A DNA stretch of 5,441 bases from contig DNMB01000102.1 of assembly GCA_003489485.1 (NCBI GenBank), positions 1-5,441 on the forward strand. Reading direction: 5' to 3'. The notes beneath the pieces are model-generated. The model did no database searches. It saw only the letters and a program-made list of their open reading frames with translations, and was not told where the DNA came from. The DNA is from Chitinophagaceae bacterium. GTDB taxonomy: Bacteria; Bacteroidota; Bacteroidia; Chitinophagales; Chitinophagaceae. Made by a program: the position numbers and the translations under genes. Shown here piece by piece: positions 1 through 5,441 of the stretch (within the stretch, counting starts at the first letter, position 1; every line of letters begins with the position of its first letter).

Positions 1-644
1 TTCGTGATGCCGAGTTGCTCAGTCAACGACTGGGTAATCCGTACGAGATCATCTCCATTCAACCGGTATTTGAATCGCTGCTTGCGGTATTGCAAAAAAG
101 TTTTGGGGATCTTCCCGTTGGGTTGGCCGAAGAAAATCTGCAAAGTCGCTCCAGAGGAAACATCTTGATGGGACTGGCCAATAAATTCGGGTATGTACTG
201 CTTAATACATCTAATAAAAGCGAACTAGCCACCGGCTACGGAACACTCTATGGTGACATGGCCGGCGGACTCGGGGTGCTGGGTGATTGCTATAAGTTAC
301 AAGTCTATGCTCTGGCCCGCTACATCAATCGCAATAGCGAGGTCATACCGCATTCCATCATTTGCAAGCCCCCCTCTGCCGAACTTCGCCCCGGACAACT
401 CGATGCCGACTCGTTGCCTCCTTATGAGGTCCTCGATCATATCTTGTATCAATACATCGAAAAAAGAAGATCGCCTGCCGCCATCAAGCAACTTGGTTAC
501 GAGGCCGCGCTGGTAGACCGGGTACTTGGCATGGTCAATAAAAATGAATACAAGCGTCAACAGTTCTGTCCTATTATCCGCATTTCTCCTAAGGCCTTTG
601 GGGTCGGAAGAAGAATGCCTATTGTTGGAAAATATCTTTCATAA
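1..644 (+). CDS. nadE: Glutamine-dependent NAD+ synthetase, C-terminal part (5' end outside window)
   Basis: Catalyses the last step of NAD biosynthesis: ATP-dependent amidation of deamido-NAD (nicotinic acid adenine dinucleotide) in the cytoplasm. Only the last 213 residues are visible; the frame is open from base 3 to the TAA at 642-644. The fragment holds the second half of the synthetase domain: EENLQSRSRG (about residues 43-52 of the fragment), NTSNKSE (68-74), YGTLYGDMAGGL (79-90), the KPPSAELRPGQ segment (122-132) and the conserved tail ending GRRMPIVGKYL. These match the two-domain enzymes that have an N-terminal nitrilase-like glutaminase domain. That domain and the ATP-binding SGGxDS loop would lie upstream, so the glutamine-dependent assignment rests on similarity of the tail. 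The two-domain family is usually around 540-680 residues. The stop codon directly abuts the rsgA start, suggesting co-transcription. No frameshift or internal stop is seen. Confidence 0.93.
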   Translation, partial: RDAELLSQRLGNPYEIISIQPVFESLLAVLQKSFGDLPVGLAEENLQSRSRGNILMGLANKFGYVLLNTSNKSELATGYGTLYGDMAGGLGVLGDCYKLQVYALARYINRNSEVIPHSIICKPPSAELRPGQLDADSLPPYEVLDHILYQYIEKRRSPAAIKQLGYEAALVDRVLGMVNKNEYKRQQFCPIIRISPKAFGVGRRMPIVGKYLS

Positions 645-1571
645 ATGACAGGACTGGTCTATAAATCAACGGGCAGCTGGTACATCGTTCGCGATGAGCA
701 GGGACAACTCTGGAATGCCCGCATGAAAGGGGTGCTCAAGCTCGACGAGATCACTTCTACCAACCCGGTAGCGGTGGGCGATAGGGTGTCTTTTGAAATA
801 GAATCAGCAGCTTCCGCCACGGCGGTGATAGACGAGATCTTGCCTCGTCACAATTATATTAACCGGCAAAGTCCCCGTCACAAACACCAGCATCATATTG
901 TAGCGGCCAATCTCGATCAGACCTTACTGGTGGCCACCCTTAAAGAACCCAAGACCTCACAGGGTTTTATCGATCGATTTTTAGTGGCCGCTGCCATGTA
1001 CCATGTAACTCCGCTGATCGTATTTAACAAAGCAGACCTGTATCGGCAAAAAGAAATGGATCGCTACGAAGCGCTGCGCTCGATGTACGAGGCCATCGGA
1101 TACCGTGTGTTACTAGTGAGTGCCGCTACCGGACAGGGAATGGACGAATTGCTTGCTACCCTTACTGGTAAAACGACCTTACTCTCCGGACACAGCGGTG
1201 TGGGGAAATCGAGTTTACTGAACAGTTGGTTTCCGGGTATGAACCGAAAGACGCAAGACGTGAGCGGCTGGAGTGGCAAGGGGCAGCATACCACCACTTT
1301 TGCCGAGATGTTCGATCTGTTGCAGGGTGGAAAGATCATCGATACTCCGGGTATGCGCGAATTTGGATTGGTCGATATCAGCAAGCAAGAGCTATCGCAT
1401 TACTTTTCGGAGATGAAGCCGCTTTTGCAAGATTGCCAGTTCAATAATTGTTTGCATTACAACGAACCGGGCTGCGCCGTAAAGCAAGCGGTGCAAGAGG
1501 GTCGCATTCACGAGGATCGTTTCATCAGCTATCTCTCCATTTTAGATTCGATCGAAGACAAGCAGTACTGA
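645..1571 (+). CDS. rsgA: Small ribosomal subunit biogenesis GTPase RsgA
   Basis: A cytoplasmic GTPase that binds the 30S subunit late in maturation; known members have ribosome-stimulated GTPase activity. The 308-residue length is normal for the family. The N-terminal OB-fold (about residues 1-70) begins with GLVYKSTGSWY. The GTPase domain shows the diagnostic circular permutation: G4 NKAD (128-131) and G5 SAATG (159-163) come before G1 GHSGVGKSS (182-190), G2 GKGQHTTT (211-218) and G3 DTPG (233-236). A C-terminal zinc-binding knuckle follows, with C264, C269, H271 and C277 in CQFNNCLHYNEPGC. All key residues are intact. The ATG lies immediately after the nadE TAA, with no spacer and no good Shine-Dalgarno, so translation may depend on ribosomes finishing nadE. 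The start is also supported by the N-terminus matching Bacteroidota RsgA. Confidence 0.97.
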   Translation: MTGLVYKSTGSWYIVRDEQGQLWNARMKGVLKLDEITSTNPVAVGDRVSFEIESAASATAVIDEILPRHNYINRQSPRHKHQHHIVAANLDQTLLVATLKEPKTSQGFIDRFLVAAAMYHVTPLIVFNKADLYRQKEMDRYEALRSMYEAIGYRVLLVSAATGQGMDELLATLTGKTTLLSGHSGVGKSSLLNSWFPGMNRKTQDVSGWSGKGQHTTTFAEMFDLLQGGKIIDTPGMREFGLVDISKQELSHYFSEMKPLLQDCQFNNCLHYNEPGCAVKQAVQEGRIHEDRFISYLSILDSIEDKQY

Positions 1572-1605
1572 GTGACTATTGGCACCGAACTTTCTCGCTT
1601 CGCTT

Positions 1606-1646
1606 CAGCTAGTATTTGAACTTGGGCTGTTTCTTTAGCTGTTTTT
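1606..1646 (+). terminator. Weak candidate intrinsic terminator after rsgA
   Basis: An inverted repeat CAGCTA (1606-1611) / TAGCTG (1636-1641) is followed by T5 (1642-1646), 35 bp beyond the rsgA stop. It lies inside the 3' part of the opposing small lipoprotein gene. The 24-nt loop is long and the stem is only 6 bp, so this is tentative; no better terminator is seen in this convergent region. Confidence 0.22.
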
Positions 1647-1788
1647 CGGCTTTGGGATCGCCGCTGATGATCTTTTCGGCCCCGATGGGTTGCCCATAGG
1701 TCAGTTTGGGAGGAAAGACCTTATGCCAAAGCTTGCAAGAGCTGCAACAAACGCAGACCAGCATCAGTATCAGTATATTTTTTTTCAT
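1609..1788 (-). CDS. Small putative lipoprotein (59 aa), overlaps the carbonic anhydrase-like gene by ATGA
   Basis: Reading the minus strand from the ATG at 1788-1786 to the TAG at 1611-1609 gives a 59-residue protein. It begins MKKNILILMLVCVCCSSC and ends KKQPKFKY. The first 18 residues look like a lipoprotein signal: two lysines, a hydrophobic stretch (about residues 4-15), then C-S-S-C with Cys18 as the likely lipidated residue. This is a loose lipobox of the kind Bacteroidota tolerate. Cys12, Cys14 and Cys15 precede it. The mature part would be about 42 residues, basic, with FPPKLTYGQPIGAEKI followed by a lysine-rich tail containing two AEK triplets. It lacks the acidic run after Cys typical of surface-export signals, so an inner-leaflet or periplasm-facing location is the default inference. 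Its ATG overlaps the upstream TGA in ATGA, which supports a real, translationally coupled gene. I do not recognise the family and assign no function. Confidence 0.7.
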   Translation of the reverse strand: MKKNILILMLVCVCCSSCKLWHKVFPPKLTYGQPIGAEKIISGDPKAEKQLKKQPKFKY

Positions 1789-2318
1789 GGGGTAGCGGCA
1801 TCGGGGTTAGTGAACCAAGCGGCATAGCGCACATAGTTCTGTGCGATGCGGTTGATCTCTCCTTCGATCAGTTCGCCAGAGATATCCTTTACTTTTTTGG
1901 CCGGCACACCGGCATAAATACTGCGCGGTTCACAAACGGTATTTTCCAGTATAACGGCGCCAGCTGCAATAATAGTATTCGAATGCACGATGGCCTTATC
2001 CATAATGATGGCGCCCATTCCTACCAGCACATTGTCGTGCAGGGTACAGCCGTGCACGATGGCATGATGACCGATCGAGACATTGTTGCCGATGGTGGTG
2101 CCGCATTTTTCGAACGTGCCATGAATACAAGCCCCGTCTTGCACATTGACTTTGTTACCCATTTTGATGAAATTCACATCGCCTCTGATCACTGCATTGA
2201 ACCAGACGCTGCAGTTCGCTCCCATCTCAACATCGCCTACCACCGTTGCGTTGGGGGCTAAAAAGCAATCGGGTCCCCACTGCGGGTGTTTGTCTCGTAC
2301 GGGAATGATCAGCGCCAT
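1785..2318 (-). CDS. Gamma-class carbonic anhydrase-like hexapeptide-repeat protein (YrdA/PaaY-type)
   Basis: A 177-residue left-handed beta-helix protein with repeated [LIV]-G-x4 hexapeptides (for example VVGDVEMGANCSVWFNAV and TTIGNNVSIGHH) and a C-terminal helix. Residues matching the archaeal gamma carbonic anhydrase Cam active site are present: R45 and D47 in IRGDVN, Q60-D61 in NVQDG, and the three metal-ligand histidines H66 (CIHGT), H84 (first His of GHH) and H89 (VHGC). Members bind Zn or Fe as trimers. Some hydrate CO2, but many YrdA/CaiE-like proteins have weak or untested activity, so catalysis is inferred only. The ATG at 2318 is chosen because MALIIPVRDKHP matches the family's usual N-terminus. 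A TTG 33 bp upstream would add 11 residues without family support. A weak purine-rich stretch (AAGTGAG) precedes the ATG. The gene overlaps the downstream small lipoprotein gene by 4 bp. Confidence 0.9.
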   Translation of the reverse strand: MALIIPVRDKHPQWGPDCFLAPNATVVGDVEMGANCSVWFNAVIRGDVNFIKMGNKVNVQDGACIHGTFEKCGTTIGNNVSIGHHAIVHGCTLHDNVLVGMGAIIMDKAIVHSNTIIAAGAVILENTVCEPRSIYAGVPAKKVKDISGELIEGEINRIAQNYVRYAAWFTNPDAATP

Positions 2319-2415
2319 GATCTCACTTAATTTACTTGCAAAGTAGCGCAAATTTTAAAAGGTCGATTTTCTTTGTTTCCTTTGTCTGTGATCGGTCCGC
2401 CGGGGCCCTGTAAAT
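2319..2415. promoter_or_regulatory. Divergent intergenic region, expected to carry promoters both ways
   Basis: These 97 bp lie between the divergent starts of the carbonic anhydrase-like gene and the aminotransferase, so both transcripts most likely begin here. On the minus strand, TAAAATTTG (2357-2349) comes within one base of the Bacteroidota -7 consensus TAnnTTTG and lies about 30 bp before the ATG; no convincing -33 TTTG partner was found. On the plus strand, TTTG occurs at about 2372 and 2380 but no good -7 element was seen. Assignment of exact elements is weak; the regulatory role is inferred from gene orientation. Confidence 0.35.
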
Positions 2416-3603
2416 ATGAATCAACGCGAACTTTTTTTTAAGCATGTGGCACAAACCTCTGCGGCACCGCTGGCCATTGAGGTGGTACGGGCCGATTGTG
2501 CCTCGCTCTATGATGCGCAAGGAAAAGAGTACATCGATCTGATCGGAGGCATCAGTGTGGCCAATATAGGGCACCGTCATCCCAAGGTAGTAGCCGCCAT
2601 CCGTACACAGACCGATGCCTATTTACATGTGATGGTCTATGGCGAGATGATCGAATCGCCCCAGGTTCGCTATGCACAGGCACTGGCAGCCCATCTTCCT
2701 TCGTCGTTACAATCCGTTTTCTTTACCAACTCGGGTGCCGAAGCCACTGAAGGTGCGATGAAACTGGCCAAGCGAGTAACGGGTCGCTCCAAGATGATCG
2801 CTTTTAACAAATCTTATCATGGCTCTACGCAAGGGGCACTCAGTTTGCTCGGCGATGAATATTACCGCAACGCATTTAGACCCTTGCTACCCGATATTTG
2901 GCATTATGATTACAACGAATGTGGTGCCATCGACGCGATCGATGATAGTACTGCCTGTGTGATTTTGGAGACCGTGCAGGCAGAGTCGGGTATTAGGGTG
3001 CCCGACAAAGAGTGGATAGAAGCTATTCGAAAAAAATGCGACCAGACAGGTGCCCTGCTCATTTTTGATGAGATACAAGCTGCCTTTGGAAGGACCGGAT
3101 CGCTTTGGGCCTTTAGCGCATTTGGAGTGGTACCCGATGTACTACTATTAGGAAAGGCCCTTGGTGGTGGAATGCCGCTCGGTGCATTTATCAGCGATAA
3201 AAAATGGATGGATCAATTGACCGATCGTCCGGTGCTGGGTCATATAACCACTTTTGGAGGTCATCCGGTTTGTTGTGCGGCCGGGCTGGCTGCCTTCGAG
3301 GCCTTGCTAGAAGAAAAATGGATCGCACAAGTAAAAGAAAAAGAAAAACTGTTACTGTCGGCTCTCGTTCATCCCAAGATCAGATCGGTTCGCAGTGCAG
3401 GTCTGTGGATGGCTGTTGAGTTTACCGATGCGAATGCCTGTAAAAAAGTGATCGACCGGGTACTGGAGCAAGGAGTGCTTACCGATTGGTTTTTGTTTGC
3501 CCCGCATTGTCTTCGCATCTCTCCGCCACTGATCATTCATCAAGAGCAGTTAAAAAAAGCAGCGGCCCATATAGTGGCTGCTTGTGATTCGGTCTTAGGC
3601 TAA
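2416..3603 (+). CDS. Class III PLP-dependent aminotransferase (acetylornithine/ornithine aminotransferase-like)
   Basis: A 395-residue fold-type I aminotransferase of class III, full length for the family and probably cytoplasmic. Visible motifs are the phosphate-binding NSGAEA (105-110), YHGST with its cofactor-stacking tyrosine (134-138), ETVQAESG (185-192), DEIQ with the aspartate that contacts the PLP ring nitrogen (D218), the Schiff-base lysine K247 in LLLGKALGGGMPLGA, TTFGGHP (278-284) and the C-terminal LRISPPL (R368, the usual substrate-carboxylate arginine position). It resembles Bacteroidota proteins annotated as aspartate aminotransferase family or acetylornithine aminotransferase. 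The usual ArgD EPxQGEGG is ETVQAESG here and no arginine-biosynthesis gene is adjacent, so the substrate is undetermined and no symbol is given. The ATG is supported by the LFFKHVAQTS N-terminus; no Shine-Dalgarno is seen. The 3' end overlaps glpF by 9 bp in the opposite orientation. Confidence 0.9.
   Translation: MNQRELFFKHVAQTSAAPLAIEVVRADCASLYDAQGKEYIDLIGGISVANIGHRHPKVVAAIRTQTDAYLHVMVYGEMIESPQVRYAQALAAHLPSSLQSVFFTNSGAEATEGAMKLAKRVTGRSKMIAFNKSYHGSTQGALSLLGDEYYRNAFRPLLPDIWHYDYNECGAIDAIDDSTACVILETVQAESGIRVPDKEWIEAIRKKCDQTGALLIFDEIQAAFGRTGSLWAFSAFGVVPDVLLLGKALGGGMPLGAFISDKKWMDQLTDRPVLGHITTFGGHPVCCAAGLAAFEALLEEKWIAQVKEKEKLLLSALVHPKIRSVRSAGLWMAVEFTDANACKKVIDRVLEQGVLTDWFLFAPHCLRISPPLIIHQEQLKKAAAHIVAACDSVLG
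3551..3583 (-). terminator. Candidate intrinsic terminator of glpK-glpF, inside the aminotransferase gene
   Basis: Read on the minus strand, AAGCAGC (3583-3577) and GCTGCTT (3563-3557) form a perfect 7-bp stem around a 13-nt loop. The hairpin is followed by a T tract (T7 at 3558-3552, two of which pair in the stem). It begins 11 nt after the glpF TAA, exactly where a terminator is expected. It lies in the last 20 codons of the opposing aminotransferase, where the same bases encode LKKAAAHIVAAC. The stem is modest in strength; no expression evidence is available. Confidence 0.5.
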
Positions 3604-4308
3604 CAGTAGTTGATAGAGCAGCACGGCTAGTGCAGCTCCCAGCACCGGCGCTGCCACGGGCAACCAGGCATAGCTCCAGTTGCTTTTTCCTTTTCCTTTT
3701 ATTGGCAATATCGCGTGAGCGATACGAGGCCCCAGGTCACGGGCCGGATTCAGTGGATAGCCGGTGGTCCCTCCCAACGACATCCCAATGGACATGACCA
3801 GCAGGGCCACAGTCAGTGCATCGAGACTTCCCATAGAGGTTGTGGCAGGTTGAATGCACAGTATGGCGAATACAAAGGCAAAGCTGGCCAGCGTTTCACT
3901 GATCAGATTTTGAGCATTGTTCTGTATGCCCGCACCTGTGGCAAACACACCCAATTGCTCCTCTGCATTCAAATGTTCGTTAAAGTGATCTCTATACGAA
4001 AGCCATGCTAGCACTGCGCCCGTAAAAGCACCGGCCAACTGCGCCAATGCGTATTGCCAAAATAGGAGGGGAGTAAGTTTATTCATCATCAGCATGGCCA
4101 CGCTCACGGCCGGATTTAAATGTCCATTGCCACCGAGGTGTACGCTAACGTAAACACCTACGAAAACGGCTAGTCCCCATCCAAGAGTAATGAGCAACCA
4201 GCCGGTGTTTTTTCCGTGTGTGCGCTGCAGTGTGTTATTGGCATTTACGCCGCAGCCCAAAAAGATCAGCAGGGCCGTTCCGATAAATTCTGTAAGAATA
4301 GTATTCAT
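3595..4308 (-). CDS. glpF: Aquaglyceroporin, glycerol uptake facilitator
   Basis: A 237-residue inner-membrane channel of the MIP (aquaporin) family with six hydrophobic segments and two NPA half-helices: N65-P66-A67 in GHLNPAVS and N187-P188-A189 in GYPLNPARD. The aspartate after the second NPAR (D191) marks glycerol facilitators rather than water-only aquaporins. By alignment with E. coli GlpF, the selectivity filter is W44, G175, Y184 and R190, matching W48, G191, F200 and R206 with Tyr for Phe. Tyr is also common at this site. The protein is somewhat shorter than E. coli GlpF (281 residues). It follows glpK by 23 bp on the same strand, so the pair imports and phosphorylates glycerol. The ATG at 4308-4306 gives the usual MIP start (LTEFIGTALLIFLGCG); no Shine-Dalgarno is obvious. 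Its stop overlaps the convergent aminotransferase end. Confidence 0.93.
   Translation of the reverse strand: MNTILTEFIGTALLIFLGCGVNANNTLQRTHGKNTGWLLITLGWGLAVFVGVYVSVHLGGNGHLNPAVSVAMLMMNKLTPLLFWQYALAQLAGAFTGAVLAWLSYRDHFNEHLNAEEQLGVFATGAGIQNNAQNLISETLASFAFVFAILCIQPATTSMGSLDALTVALLVMSIGMSLGGTTGYPLNPARDLGPRIAHAILPIKGKGKSNWSYAWLPVAAPVLGAALAVLLYQLLLA
3660..3688 (+). terminator. Weak candidate intrinsic terminator for the aminotransferase
   Basis: GCAAC (3660-3664) and GTTGC (3679-3683) form a 5-bp stem around a 14-nt loop, extendable by G-U pairs. T5 and further T-rich sequence follow (CC-TTTT-CC-TTTT). It sits about 57 bp past the aminotransferase stop, within the opposing glpF gene. The short stem makes this tentative. 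Confidence 0.2.
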
Positions 4309-4331
4309 GGCACTATGGTTAGGTCAGTTTT

Positions 4332-5441
4332 TTAGTTCGCTTCTTCTGCACGGTCATCGGCCCAGGCGATCGTAGCCCTTACCGCCCGTTGCCATCCCGA
4401 TACCAAGACATTTCTTTTTGCAGCGTCGAGAGCGGGATTAAAAATTCGCGCTGCTTTCCACTGCTTCGAAAGTTCTTCTTGGTTTTTCCAAACACCTACG
4501 CCCAGTCCGGCGAGAAAGGCAGCTCCCATGGCCGTTGTCTCGGTAATGACCGGGCGAATCACATTGCAATCGAGTAGATCGGCCTGAAACTGCATCAGCA
4601 TATCATTGGCAGTGGCACCGCCATCTACACGAAGCTCGCGAATGGGAATCGCTGCATCGGCCTGCATGGCTTTTAGCAGGTCGGCCGACTGATAAGCAAT
4701 GCTGTCGAGTGCCGCTCTTGCAATATGGGCATGATTGGTGCCTCTGGTAAGTCCGAACAAAGCGCCTCTGGCATGGGCATTCCAATACGGAGCCCCCAGC
4801 CCTGAAAACGCAGGTACCACATACACTCCATCACTGCTCTTTACGGTGGCGGCCAACTTTTCTATATCGGGTGCACTGTGAATGACCTTTAATTCATCGC
4901 GTAACCATTGCACTACCGCCCCACCAATAAAAACAGAGCCCTCTAAGGCATAGGTGGTCTTACCGTTGATCTGCCACGCAACGGTGGTGAGTAATTGATT
5001 CTTGGATTGAATGGCCTGCTGCCCGGTATTCATCAACATAAAACAACCGGTGCCATAGGTATTTTTGACCATGCCCTCTTCTGTGCACAGTTGACCGAAT
5101 AGCGCTGCTTGCTGATCGCCTGCCACCCCCGCAATGGGAATACGCACACCGGGAATAACGCTACACTCACCGATCGGCCCCGAACTGGGGTATACGGTAG
5201 GTAACACCGAGGCAGGAATATCGAAGAGTTCGAGTAGTTCCGCATCCCATGTAAGCGTATGAATATTGAAAAGCAGCGTTCGTGAGGCATTGCTTACATC
5301 GGTCGCATGTACGACCCCTTTGCTGAGTTTATAGATCAGCCAACTGTCGATGGTACCAAAAGCCAGTTGACCGGCAGCTGCTTTTTGACGCGCGCCGGGT
5401 GTATGATCTAATATCCATTTTAACTTGGTGGCAGAGAAATA
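4332..5441 (-). CDS. glpK: Glycerol kinase, C-terminal 369 residues (5' end outside window)
   Basis: Phosphorylates glycerol with ATP to sn-glycerol-3-phosphate in the cytoplasm; FGGY carbohydrate kinase family. The frame is open from the right edge to the TAA at 4334-4332. The fragment starts [13 protein letters not shown], so its first residue probably matches glycerol-contacting Y135 of E. coli GlpK. Other matching residues (fragment numbering) are D109 in GDQQ (E. coli D245), F134 in YGTGCF (F270) and the ATP-site DGGA (273-276). [16 protein letters not shown] is also typical. The enzyme is usually about 500 residues, so roughly 135 are missing. The fructose-1,6-bisphosphate loop residues Gly98 and Arg100 (E. 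coli G234 and R236) are kept. The position of the E. coli IIA-Glc zinc ligand E478 is Lys342, and the HPr-phosphorylated histidine of Firmicute GlpK is absent. It lies upstream of glpF as an operon. Confidence 0.96.
   Translation of the reverse strand, partial: YFSATKLKWILDHTPGARQKAAAGQLAFGTIDSWLIYKLSKGVVHATDVSNASRTLLFNIHTLTWDAELLELFDIPASVLPTVYPSSGPIGECSVIPGVRIPIAGVAGDQQAALFGQLCTEEGMVKNTYGTGCFMLMNTGQQAIQSKNQLLTTVAWQINGKTTYALEGSVFIGGAVVQWLRDELKVIHSAPDIEKLAATVKSSDGVYVVPAFSGLGAPYWNAHARGALFGLTRGTNHAHIARAALDSIAYQSADLLKAMQADAAIPIRELRVDGGATANDMLMQFQADLLDCNVIRPVITETTAMGAAFLAGLGVGVWKNQEELSKQWKAARIFNPALDAAKRNVLVSGWQRAVRATIAWADDRAEEAN

Noticed and set aside
297..560. 87-codon open frame on the minus strand within nadE
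   Set aside because: Antisense to a clearly conserved enzyme, no recognisable domain; a frame shadow.
1983..2261. 92-codon open frame on the plus strand
   Set aside because: It lies wholly antisense to the well-conserved carbonic anhydrase-like gene; its His-rich product is a shadow of the hexapeptide-repeat codons and matches no family I know.
2319..2351. Eleven-residue N-terminal extension of the carbonic anhydrase-like protein from a TTG
   Set aside because: The family normally begins at MALIIPV-like sequence; the extension starts with a rare codon and has no conserved residues.
4309..4331. Possible separate promoter between glpK and glpF
   Set aside because: Only 23 bp with no -7 or -33 element visible; co-transcription from a glpK promoter outside the window is simpler.
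900..5180. Frequent GATCG/CGATCG words across the window
   Set aside because: They fall mostly on Ile-Asp, Asp-Arg or Ser-Ile codons inside genes with no regular spacing, so codon and dinucleotide preference is enough explanation; not counted rigorously.
1..5441. Mobile element, phage, CRISPR, defence or other novel system
   Set aside because: All intact genes belong to housekeeping or metabolic families, there are no repeat arrays, no transposase or integrase, no tRNA-like folds noticed and no sharp change in base composition.

Overview
This window looks like ordinary chromosomal DNA from a Bacteroidota bacterium, possibly near Chitinophagaceae; the family-level placement is a guess. The basis is how closely the NAD synthetase tail, RsgA (YKSTGSWY start), and class III aminotransferase (LFF.HVAQTS start, GAMKLAKR, HGSTQGALSL) resemble the Bacteroidota versions as I remember them. 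The lack of clear Shine-Dalgarno sequences before any visible start also fits. Base composition appears balanced, close to half GC by eye. I see no IS element, phage gene, tRNA, rRNA or CRISPR array.

Layout from left to right. (1) The plus strand carries the 3' part of a glutamine-dependent NAD+ synthetase (nadE, cut by the left edge). It directly abuts rsgA, the circularly permuted ribosome-maturation GTPase. (2) Convergent to these is a minus-strand pair: a gamma-class carbonic anhydrase-like left-handed beta-helix protein, followed by a 59-residue putative lipoprotein that overlaps it by ATGA. (3) A 97-bp divergent spacer separates that pair from a plus-strand class III PLP aminotransferase. 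(4) Convergent again, and overlapping the aminotransferase by 9 bp, is a minus-strand glycerol module. It consists of glycerol kinase glpK (cut by the right edge) followed 23 bp later by the aquaglyceroporin glpF.

How the genes work together: glpF and glpK form a clear functional unit, in which glycerol diffuses in through GlpF and is trapped as glycerol-3-phosphate by GlpK. nadE and rsgA are housekeeping genes that probably share a transcript by position rather than function. The carbonic anhydrase-like protein and the small lipoprotein are probably translationally coupled. The aminotransferase stands alone and its substrate cannot be read from sequence.

No new multi-gene system was found. 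The points most worth a second look are the small overlapping lipoprotein gene, a well-formed candidate intrinsic terminator for glpKF lying inside the aminotransferase coding sequence, and a GlpK that keeps fructose-1,6-bisphosphate-loop residues but lacks the residues used for PTS control. All intergenic stretches are under 100 bp, so there is no long gene-free region.
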